This document shows, piece by piece, positions 7,333 to 14,198 of a DNA stretch of 54,470 nucleotides. A program made the translations under genes and the position numbers. How positions within the stretch are numbered: position 1 is the stretch's first letter; each line of letters begins with the position of its first letter. Origin of the DNA: Bacteroidota bacterium (GTDB lineage Bacteria; Bacteroidota; Bacteroidia; B-17B0; Aurantibacillaceae); NCBI GenBank assembly GCA_023433205.1, contig JAEZDS010000007.1:1-54470 (forward strand), given 5' to 3'. The notes under the pieces were generated by a model. That model was not told the DNA's origin. It worked only from the letters and a program-made list of their open reading frames with translations, and made no database searches.

Positions 7333-9258
7333 TTACCCGCTCCATTCCCAGGCCGAACGGTAAAGTCCATGCTGCTCACAGTATTCCAGAAACTGTTTAT
7401 AGAACGCGCTGGAACCGATGGTGGCGCTGTCGCCAACTACAACCAGTTTCTTTTTTGCACGGGTTATGGCTACGTTCATCCTGCGAAGGTCATTCAGAAA
7501 ACCTATTTCCTGCCTGTCGTTGCTTCGAACCAGACTGATATATATCACGTCGCGTTCTTCTCCCTGAAAGCCGTCAATTGTTTTGATACTTAACGAAGCA
7601 AGTTTTTCACTGTCGAAGGCCGGGAGGTTATCTTTTAACCACTCGCGCTGTTCTTTGTAAGGTGAAATAATTCCTATGTGGAGGGCGGGGGAAGATTTAA
7701 ACTGGCTGTATTGTGTGATGAGCTGGGTGAGATGCTCAAACATTACGCTGGCTTCCTGCGGGTTACTGTAGCTGAGGGTTTCAGGATTTTGTATTTCATC
7801 AAAGCCGCAGCCGGCGGTATCAATAAATTCAATACAACTGTACAGGCTGCTCTCGGTGTCGTTTACCAGGTGTTGGGTGGCTACCGATTCGTCGGCTATT
7901 AGCTGGCTGTTATAAAAGTAAGCATTGCTGAATCCCATGATGATCTTGTTCATCCGGTATTGACGGTTCAGTAAAACTGTGGTGCCCGGCAGTTCTATAC
8001 AACGGTCCAGCAGGGTTTTATCGAGTCCGCCGGCCTTTGCCTGCTGGCTTTTCACAACCGGTGGAAGCTGAAAATGGTCACCTGAAAGGATGATCCTGTT
8101 GCATTTAAGGAGCGGGATCCACACCATGGGCTCGAGGGCCTGCGATGCCTCATCAAAAAATAGGGTATTAAATGATTTGCGCTGCAGTCCCCGGTGAGTG
8201 CTGGTAACGGGGGTGCAGCAGATCACCTGCGCAGTTCTGAAAAGTTCGTCAACAATGAAATCTTCCAGCAAACGGGCTTCTTTAAGATTGCCGCGTGCCT
8301 CAGCATAATAGGCCGCGCGTTGTTTTGCATCTTCCTTGCCAAATACACGTTTGTATTTGCCGGCCATACGGAAGTATTCTTCTGCATTACGACGCAGGTT
8401 CTTTACGTCCTTAAAATAAGGTGAGGCGAGGCTTTTACCGTCGAGGCTGCTGCTGAACAAAGCATCGTTCATTCGCGCGGGATGGCCGAGCCGCAGCACA
8501 TCAACACCCTGTGCGCTGAGCTTTTCTGTTAGCAGGTCAACTGCCGAGTTGGTGGGTGCGCAAACCAGTATCTGTTTTTCATATTGTAACGTGTAACGGA
8601 TAGCAGCCACGATACTCGTGGTTTTGCCGGTGCCGGGCGGACCGTGTATCACCGCCACATCGCGGGTGTTCAGCACATGCCGAACCGCGCGGTTCTGAGA
8701 GAGATTGAGTCCGGGTACCACTATCGGTTCCGCGTTTTTTTCAAATTCCGGTTGTGAGGCGCCTTCAAAAATTTCGCGCAATTCCGCCACCCGGTTATTT
8801 CGTGCATGTATTACCTCATCTAGGGCACGCTGCATCTCTGTGTAACTGTTATCATCGAACTGGATATTTATACCAAGTTTTCCTTCGTAACACCAGTCAG
8901 GCAGCTCATCTGCATGCATGATTAATCTGATGGAATTTTTACCAACACTTTTAATGGTGCCGGTAACCTCAAGCTGTTCGCCGGGGGTATTGTGAAACAG
9001 ACTTACGTTTTTGCCGCTGCTGAACTGGTGCGGCTGATCGGTGTAACCGGTGCGTTCAATCTCAAGGTGCAGCAATTCACCGGAACCTATCTCTTCGTTA
9101 TTTATTTTTACCGGGTACCAGGTTACGCCATTTTTTCTTCGCTGCTCGAGATTTACCCGCAGAAAAAGATCGTTGTATTGCCTGAAGTCTTCCTCGCGTT
9201 CAATAACAAGTAGTTTTTTCAGTTCTTTCAGACGGTTAATAGCAGCGGCAGTACTCAT
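7333..9258 (-). CDS. SF1B DNA/RNA helicase, IGHMBP2/Upf1-like
   Basis: This 641-residue protein is an ATP-dependent superfamily 1 helicase. The N-terminal 190 residues contain a beta-rich region ('VTGTIKSVGKNSIRLIM') like the stalk/barrel of SMUBP-2-type enzymes. Motifs follow in order: Walker A 'IHGPPGTGKTTS' (about 203-214), 'CAPTNSAVDLLTEKL', motif II 'LFFDEASQALEP' (about 363), motif III 'LSGDHFQLPPVV', motif IV 'LNRQYRMNKIIMGF', motif V 'SIKTIDGFQGEERDVIYISL' and motif VI 'RRMNVAITRAKKKLVVVGD'. It overlaps the hydroxylase gene by 4 bp (ATGA). Bacterial members are little studied; a role in nucleic-acid metabolism is as far as I can go. Confidence 0.9.
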   Translation of the reverse strand: MSTAAAINRLKELKKLLVIEREEDFRQYNDLFLRVNLEQRRKNGVTWYPVKINNEEIGSGELLHLEIERTGYTDQPHQFSSGKNVSLFHNTPGEQLEVTGTIKSVGKNSIRLIMHADELPDWCYEGKLGINIQFDDNSYTEMQRALDEVIHARNNRVAELREIFEGASQPEFEKNAEPIVVPGLNLSQNRAVRHVLNTRDVAVIHGPPGTGKTTSIVAAIRYTLQYEKQILVCAPTNSAVDLLTEKLSAQGVDVLRLGHPARMNDALFSSSLDGKSLASPYFKDVKNLRRNAEEYFRMAGKYKRVFGKEDAKQRAAYYAEARGNLKEARLLEDFIVDELFRTAQVICCTPVTSTHRGLQRKSFNTLFFDEASQALEPMVWIPLLKCNRIILSGDHFQLPPVVKSQQAKAGGLDKTLLDRCIELPGTTVLLNRQYRMNKIIMGFSNAYFYNSQLIADESVATQHLVNDTESSLYSCIEFIDTAGCGFDEIQNPETLSYSNPQEASVMFEHLTQLITQYSQFKSSPALHIGIISPYKEQREWLKDNLPAFDSEKLASLSIKTIDGFQGEERDVIYISLVRSNDRQEIGFLNDLRRMNVAITRAKKKLVVVGDSATIGSSAFYKQFLEYCEQHGLYRSAWEWSG

Positions 9259-10151
9259 TCTGATGGAGCCGGTTGTGCCTCACTTTTAAGCTGCCTGCTG
9301 GTTTTACGGCTTCCGTCGTGGCTCCAGCCGGGAGGTCCGAATACATACATTAATTTGTGACGGAAACTGCATTTTTTATGCCTGAGATCCTTAAATATTT
9401 CGCGCCATTCGTGAAAGATGAGAGTGAAAGGGCTGTCTGAATGAAGAGGATGGGTGAGCCCGTATTTTATCTTCTCGTTTTTATCTTCTTCTTCAAATGT
9501 TCCAAAAAGCTTGTCCCAGAAAATAAAAAGCATACCCATATTTTTGTCGAGATAGCGGGTGTTGCTTGCGTGATGTACCCGGTGATGGCTGGGGGTTACA
9601 AAGATATATTCCAGCCAGCCCAGTTTTCCTACAGTTTGTGTATGCGCGAGTATACCAACAATCTGCGCAGCGCTGTAAGCGAACATAATATCCAGGGGTT
9701 TAAAGCCGCAAAGTGCTATGGGAATAAAATAAATAAATCTGTACAAAGGCTGAAGCACGGAGGAACGGAAGCCAACACTCAGATTAAATTCTTCGCTGCT
9801 GTGATGTGTAACATGTACCGCCCAGAAGATGCGGCAGTAATGATCGACCCTGTGTAACCAGTAGAACATAAAATCCTCAAAAAGGAACAATACGATCCAG
9901 TAAATAACAACCAGATTCGAAAGATCAATGATATGATACTCGTAGGCCTGGTGAAGCACCAGGAGACAGAGACCGCGGATAAGTATATCAAGCCCCATGT
10001 TGAGACCGGATAAGTAAAGATTGGTGAAGACCCCTTTGGCGGAATAGAGCTTTTTGCCGTGGAAATAAGAGAATAAGATCTCTGCTCCGATCACAAGCAC
10101 ATATACCGGCACCGAAAATAGTACCAGCAATGATTCTCTAAACTCAGCCAT
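9255..10151 (-). CDS. sterol desaturase / fatty acid hydroxylase superfamily membrane protein
   Basis: This is a 298-residue integral membrane di-iron oxygenase. The His boxes are visible: HRVDH (residues 100-104), HVTHH (113-117), an isolated His at 170, and HHRVHH (189-194). At least four hydrophobic segments lie around 8-29, 48-66, 79-98 and 136-165. The family hydroxylates or desaturates lipids such as sterols, fatty acids, ornithine lipids or carotenoids; the substrate here is unknown. The gene is downstream of the GH10 gene with a gap of about 100 bp and overlaps the helicase gene by 4 bp. Confidence 0.88.
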   Translation of the reverse strand: MAEFRESLLVLFSVPVYVLVIGAEILFSYFHGKKLYSAKGVFTNLYLSGLNMGLDILIRGLCLLVLHQAYEYHIIDLSNLVVIYWIVLFLFEDFMFYWLHRVDHYCRIFWAVHVTHHSSEEFNLSVGFRSSVLQPLYRFIYFIPIALCGFKPLDIMFAYSAAQIVGILAHTQTVGKLGWLEYIFVTPSHHRVHHASNTRYLDKNMGMLFIFWDKLFGTFEEEDKNEKIKYGLTHPLHSDSPFTLIFHEWREIFKDLRHKKCSFRHKLMYVFGPPGWSHDGSRKTSRQLKSEAQPAPSE

Positions 10152-10252
10152 TTTGTACGAAGATAATATTAAGCCCCGGTGCAGTTATGGCCCGTGTACA
10201 CAAAGTTTTAAGCAAAAGGTTCTTATTAGAAAATGGTTGTTAATCTGTCGCC

Positions 10253-11227
10253 TCAAATTCCCCGCAAAAGGTCATAGAGGCCATACCAGGCTGGTTTTGG
10301 CAGATAGTTTTCGTCAAAAAGAAGGGGAAAATCAACGCGGTTCAGATCCAGCGCCAGCCAGGAGTCAGCATCGCCCACACCCCAGAAGGTTATGCCGAAC
10401 CTTTGGGGGGGCGGTACGTGCAGATACGCTTCCACAAGAAACTGAAGTATTTTGGCCTGCTTCATAAAAAGCTCTTCTTTTCCCGAGACTTCTCCCTCGA
10501 AAGGGATCACCGATATGTCGAGTTCGGAGATGTGCACCAGATACCCTTCGCGTGAAATGTCCTCAAATACTTCAGCGAATTCTGCGGGTCTTGCACTGCT
10601 GATGTTCAGGTGCATCTGAAGGCCTATTCCATCAACCTTTATGCCCTGGTTTCTGAGATCGTTCAGGTAATTTAGTACAGCTTTTCTTTTCACCGGATTG
10701 GTTTCCAGGTCGAAATCGTTGTAAAATAAAAGAGCGGCGGGATCTGCTGCAGCGGCACAGGCAAAGGCCTGCCTGATGTAGTCGGGGCCCGCTACCCTGA
10801 ACCACGCACCCTGTTTAACAGCCCCCTCTTCAGTAAAAGCCTCGTTAACCACGTCCCAGCTCCCAATCTTTGACCTGTAACGCTGAACAAGGTTTGAAAT
10901 ATGGCTGCAAAGCAGTGCCTGCTGATTACTCTTTTGCAACATCCACTCCGGCAGCTCATGGTCCCAGATCAATGTATGACCATGGATCTTTTTTTTATGT
11001 TGTAATGCCAAATCCACAAAACCATCTGATTCAGTCCAGCTAAATACCCCTTCCTGGGGCTGTATAAAAGATGCTTTCAGACTTTTCTCGGGAGTAAAAC
11101 AACTGAATTGCTCTACTGCACGGCTGCGGTACACTGTGTTGTTCTGTATGTTGGGAAATTTTATAACAGTGCCTATGGGGAAAGGACTGATATCGCAAAG
11201 TTTGCCGGAAGGTTCTGGGGCCGGCAT
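10253..11227 (-). CDS. GH10 family glycoside hydrolase (endo-xylanase-like), no signal peptide
   Basis: This 324-residue protein is a single GH10 catalytic domain. GH10 enzymes cleave beta-1,4-xylan. It shows 'FTPEKSLKASFIQPQEGVF', 'GHTLIWDHELPEWM', the acid/base Glu in 'WDVVNEAF' (E129), the nucleophile Glu in 'HISELDISV' (E235) and 'GITFWGVGDADSWL'. Both catalytic residues are kept. The TPEN and GHTLxWH motifs are changed (TPEK; IWDH), so substrate preference may differ. No signal peptide, T9SS tail or carbohydrate-binding module is present, which is odd for a xylanase. The ATG at 11227 is 2 bp after the HAD stop codon, so the genes are probably cotranscribed. No polysaccharide-utilisation (SusCD) genes are near. 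Confidence 0.87.
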   Translation of the reverse strand: MPAPEPSGKLCDISPFPIGTVIKFPNIQNNTVYRSRAVEQFSCFTPEKSLKASFIQPQEGVFSWTESDGFVDLALQHKKKIHGHTLIWDHELPEWMLQKSNQQALLCSHISNLVQRYRSKIGSWDVVNEAFTEEGAVKQGAWFRVAGPDYIRQAFACAAAADPAALLFYNDFDLETNPVKRKAVLNYLNDLRNQGIKVDGIGLQMHLNISSARPAEFAEVFEDISREGYLVHISELDISVIPFEGEVSGKEELFMKQAKILQFLVEAYLHVPPPQRFGITFWGVGDADSWLALDLNRVDFPLLFDENYLPKPAWYGLYDLLRGI

Positions 11228-11229
11228 TG

Positions 11230-11940
11230 TCAGATGTCCGGCTGCTGCTGTCTGATGCCCTCCTCAGCGAGGGTATAGTAGGCTGTTCTTACCATTTTTC
11301 GGGCGGCGATGTATTGCCGGTATGGTTCAGAGTTGTTTTTCCTGGCATTTATCACATGATCATACTCGCCGCCAAGTGCAATAAGCAGTTCTGTGGCCTC
11401 ACGCAGGGCAAATTTTCCTCCGTGGGAAGCGGTAAGGTAATCAACCAGTTTATGCCTGGTACAATAGTCTGCAAACAGGGGATTGCTCTGCTGGTTTATC
11501 TGCACCCGCAGTCCGCACTTTTCTGCAATGGGGATGTCGAGCACGTCGTCAAAAAAATAGCATACCTGCGAGGGATCAATTTTTTCCTGCTCGCAGAGGA
11601 AGTTCAGGGCGTGGATCTTATGCGCCACCTTATAAAAAGAATAGTTAAAATTTTCGCGTTCGCTGTAATAAAAAGCGGTTTTATTGGTTTCGCCGCTTAT
11701 GGCAAGTGTCAGAGGCAATTCGCCATGAACCCTGAAGTAGGAAAATCTTAAAAGATTAACCCCCATGCTGTCAACTTCGCTGAAATTACTGCCGCCGGAA
11801 GAACTTTTATAACCACCGTTGAATACACCGTCCCAGTCGAACACAAAAGCTTTTACCCCCCTGAGCCTTCTGGTGATTTCAGCCGGAGAACTGATAAAAC
11901 GCCCTCCGAGACTGGTGTATAATTTAACGATCTCGTCCAA
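11230..11940 (-). CDS. KdsC-like HAD superfamily phosphatase
   Basis: This 236-residue cytoplasmic protein has HAD motif I 'AFVFDWDGVFNGG' (D35 and D37), a 'LTLAISGETN' motif II region and the acidic motif III 'VCYFFDDVLDIP'. The motif I context is like KdsC (3-deoxy-D-manno-octulosonate 8-phosphate phosphatase), but the protein is about 50-60 residues longer than KdsC, with an N-terminal lead and a C-terminal extension. It lies 12 bp downstream of the transaldolase-CBS gene and 2 bp upstream of GH10. A sugar-phosphate or sugar-acid-phosphate substrate is inference; true KdsC identity is not claimed. Confidence 0.72.
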   Translation of the reverse strand: MDEIVKLYTSLGGRFISSPAEITRRLRGVKAFVFDWDGVFNGGYKSSSGGSNFSEVDSMGVNLLRFSYFRVHGELPLTLAISGETNKTAFYYSERENFNYSFYKVAHKIHALNFLCEQEKIDPSQVCYFFDDVLDIPIAEKCGLRVQINQQSNPLFADYCTRHKLVDYLTASHGGKFALREATELLIALGGEYDHVINARKNNSEPYRQYIAARKMVRTAYYTLAEEGIRQQQPDI

Positions 11941-11952
11941 TGGTTGTATTTA

Positions 11953-12963
11953 TCAGGGTTTAAGATCCTGAATATCGAGCATTCCAAGAGGTTTGCCGTT
12001 TTCAGTCACTACAATAGTATCTACCAGTGTTTTTTTGAAAAGCGCATTGGCTTCATTAAGCAGGTGTGAACTTTCTATGCTGATTGGTTCACGGTATTCG
12101 AGCTGGCTGAGTTTTTTGCTGAGAACATCACGTCCGCCGTCCATCAACAATTTACGAAGAGAACCATCGGTGAAAACACCTTTTATTGATCCATCTTTTT
12201 TAACTACAGTGATAGCACCGAAATTATATTCAGTCATTTTTACCAGAGCATCGCTAATGGTAGTGTCCTCGTTCACTATTGGATTAACGCCGTTAATGGC
12301 GTCTTTCACTCGAACCATCATAAGGCGCGTATCCATTATGAACTGATCGGTTCCGAGTGTGGTAAAATTGTTTTCGGTAAGCTGTTTAAGCACTTTCAGG
12401 GGCACCGTAATTGTGTGAACCCCGATATTGATTGCATTGCGTACATGTTCTGCATGGCGCACCGAGCTGAACATGATCCTGGTATCATAACCGTAATTTT
12501 TTACCGCGTTTACACATTGTTCTACCAGCGCCAGGGCATCATGACCCTGGTCCTGCAGGCGGCCTACAAGCGGGCATACGTATGATGCGCCGGCCTGCAT
12601 GGCCATATATGCCTGCTGGAGCGTGTAAACAAGGTGCACATTTACCAGGTAGCCTTTGTTTCGCAGCATTTTACAGGCTTTCACCCCTTCGAGTGAAACG
12701 GGGATCTTAAAAACGGTCTTATTCTTGTCAAGTCCCAGAGCAAGCTGTCGTTCCGCTTCGGCCAGCACCTCTTCGGCTGTGTTTCCCAGTGCCTCAATCT
12801 GCAGAACAGGAACTATCTTGCTGAGTTTAACGATGGTTCCGTCGATATCGGTGATGCCTTCCTTCTGCATGAAGGTGGGCGTGGTGGTTAAGCCATTTAA
12901 AAAACCCAGCCTGAATCCTTCTTCGATCTCTTTCAGGTTGGCTGAATCCAAATATAATTCCAT
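11953..12963 (-). CDS. transaldolase/fructose-6-phosphate aldolase-like protein fused to a CBS pair
   Basis: The first about 215 residues match the small transaldolase/FSA family: 'MELYLDSANLKEIEEGF', 'GLTTTPTFMQKEG', the Schiff-base lysine K86 in 'TVFKIPVSLEGVKA', 'GASYVCPLVGRLQDQGHDA', 'RIMFSSVRH' and 'HTITVPLKVLKQL'. Residues of about 228-336 form two CBS motifs, including 'GVFTDGSLRKLL', which is very like the CBS pair of KdsD/KpsF arabinose-5-phosphate isomerase. The aldolase thus occupies the place that a SIS isomerase domain has in KdsD. CBS pairs usually bind nucleotides and regulate the attached enzyme. It is the first gene of the minus-strand run with the HAD and GH10 genes. The fusion is seen directly; the reaction is not known. 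Confidence 0.85.
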   Translation of the reverse strand: MELYLDSANLKEIEEGFRLGFLNGLTTTPTFMQKEGITDIDGTIVKLSKIVPVLQIEALGNTAEEVLAEAERQLALGLDKNKTVFKIPVSLEGVKACKMLRNKGYLVNVHLVYTLQQAYMAMQAGASYVCPLVGRLQDQGHDALALVEQCVNAVKNYGYDTRIMFSSVRHAEHVRNAINIGVHTITVPLKVLKQLTENNFTTLGTDQFIMDTRLMMVRVKDAINGVNPIVNEDTTISDALVKMTEYNFGAITVVKKDGSIKGVFTDGSLRKLLMDGGRDVLSKKLSQLEYREPISIESSHLLNEANALFKKTLVDTIVVTENGKPLGMLDIQDLKP

Positions 12964-13030
12964 TCTCGGCGTTTAAAATTGGCTGTAAAGAAACGAAAAA
13001 TCGCTGAGCCTGCCTAGTATGACCGCTGAG

Positions 13031-13068
13031 GGAAAAAAGAAGAGGCCGTCTCGTTTGGGACGGCCTCT
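13031..13068 (-). terminator. rho-independent terminator
   Basis: A perfect 10 bp stem (agaggccgtc at 13041-13050 with gacggcctct at 13059-13068) and an 8-base loop are followed on the minus strand by TCTTTTTTCC. It ends transcription coming from the minus-strand remnant and T9SS gene upstream. Confidence 0.85.
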
Positions 13069-13071
13069 CAC

Positions 13072-13281
13072 AATGCAGTTTGGTGAAGGATTCGCCTACG
13101 GTCAGCAAATTGGTGCTGAAATCTGACACAAGTGTACCGGTTATGTATAACAACATCGCCGGCATCAACGGTAATGGCTCTACTGACCGACGCCTTGGAT
13201 CGTCATTTCAAAGGTTGTTGCCTGAGCGTTGTTTAGAAAGGGGCTGACGAGCAGGCAAAGAAGGCGGGCAGTATTTTTCAT
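13072..13281 (-). pseudogene. decayed secreted-protein gene (33-codon start plus frameshifted tail)
   Basis: An ATG at 13281 opens a 33-codon frame ending at 13180. It encodes a good signal peptide (MKNTARLLCLLVSPFLNNAQA) and then TTFEMTIQGVGQ-stop. Directly after the stop, another frame reads AITVDAGDVVIHN, and a third reads ITGTLVSDFSTNLLTVGESF. Together these look like one beta-rich secreted protein broken by frameshifts. The terminator just downstream fits an old complete gene. It could also be a genuine small secreted peptide of 33 residues. Confidence 0.4.
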
Positions 13282-13393
13282 TGGTTTGGCAGTAAAGTGT
13301 ATGTTAAGTGAGCAGTAATAAAACTGAGTTTCGAAGAAGCCCTAAACCTGAGCTCTGGGATTTTCAGAAAGATGAGGTTTAATTATCAGGATT

Positions 13394-14158
13394 TTAATGG
13401 ATTATAAGTCTGCGCATTGAATTATAATCGCCGGCCTTAATAGTAACAAAATACAGACCTTTGGTGAGAGATTCGATATTGAGCGGTACAGTATTTACAC
13501 CGGCAGAAAGTGGCAGATCGTTGCCGCCAACCCTGGCCCCAAGGCTGTTATAAATGTTTATTGAACAATCTTCGTTCCGGCTGAGGTTAACAAAGGCGCT
13601 GGCATAGCGCTGCGCCGGGTTGGGGGCAATTGAAAATCCGTTCTTATAGAGGTGGTTGCCTCCCAGGCCTGCAAAGGGATCGTTGTAACGGATCGAGAAT
13701 TGTATGGAGTCCTGAGGGTTTGCCTCGTTATATACCGTATATTTTACATGACTGAATCCCGCGGGATCAATTTCATCTATTTCTGCCAGCAGCATCTGAA
13801 AATCTCCCGGCACTTCCGAACTCCTTGCGCCCGCCGACAAGGTTAACGGGTCAGGTGATTCGAGCAGAAAAGGCGTAAAACATCCTCCTGCGAAACAAAA
13901 AAAGGCAGCTGCAGTTTCTGTGGAACTTGCGTTTAAAACAATATCGTAACGTTTTACGTGGTACGACTGCGTGCTGTTGCTTGTGTTGATGATGTCAATA
14001 TTTATTGAATGGGTAGGGTCGGCCTGAGCGGTAACGTATATGGCACTGTTGGGCGATATAACTTTGGCGTTGTCGTCAAAGTTCTCAAGCCTGAAAGTGT
14101 TTTGGGCTGTTGCAGAAAGGCCAAGGGCCAGAACCAGTGAAGTACAAATACTTTTCAT
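13394..14158 (-). CDS. secreted protein with T9SS type A sorting domain
   Basis: This 254-residue protein begins with a signal peptide (MKSICTSLVLALGLSATAQ) and ends with a T9SS type A C-terminal domain of about 80 residues: 'FSIAPNPAQRYASAFVNL', 'INIYNSLGARV', 'GLYFVTIKAG' and 'MRRLIIH'. The middle is beta-rich with 'FCFAGGCFTPFLLES' containing a likely disulfide pair; I do not recognise the domain. I choose the ATG at 14158, because the in-frame ATG at 14179 lies inside the terminator of the upstream gene. It should be exported through Sec, then T9SS, and either released or anchored at the surface. Confidence 0.85.
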   Translation of the reverse strand: MKSICTSLVLALGLSATAQNTFRLENFDDNAKVISPNSAIYVTAQADPTHSINIDIINTSNSTQSYHVKRYDIVLNASSTETAAAFFCFAGGCFTPFLLESPDPLTLSAGARSSEVPGDFQMLLAEIDEIDPAGFSHVKYTVYNEANPQDSIQFSIRYNDPFAGLGGNHLYKNGFSIAPNPAQRYASAFVNLSRNEDCSINIYNSLGARVGGNDLPLSAGVNTVPLNIESLTKGLYFVTIKAGDYNSMRRLIIH

Positions 14159-14164
14159 GAGAAC

Positions 14165-14191
14165 AAAAAGGCCCGCCATCTCAGGCGGGCC
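14165..14191 (-). terminator. rho-independent terminator between two T9SS genes
   Basis: On the minus strand GGCCCGCC, a 6-base loop and GGCGGGCC are followed by TTTTTG. The hairpin (stem 14170-14177 with 14184-14191) sits 8 bp after the stop of the Omp28-like gene. It also covers the first possible ATG of the next gene, which argues for the later start of that gene. Confidence 0.88.
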
Positions 14192-14198
14192 CGTATTA

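Larger units (their letters stand above)
12964..13393. other. intergenic stretch with gene remnant and terminator
   Basis: No intact gene was found in these 430 bp. They hold a broken secreted-protein remnant and a strong hairpin terminator, both read on the minus strand and listed separately. The part at 12964-13030 should contain the promoter of the transaldolase-CBS operon, but I could not pick out a convincing box. Confidence 0.6.

Noticed and set aside
12827..13168. 113-codon minus-strand frame as a gene
   Set aside because: It crosses the strong terminator at 13031-13068 and then overlaps the start of the transaldolase-CBS gene; only its first part resembles the decayed secreted gene.
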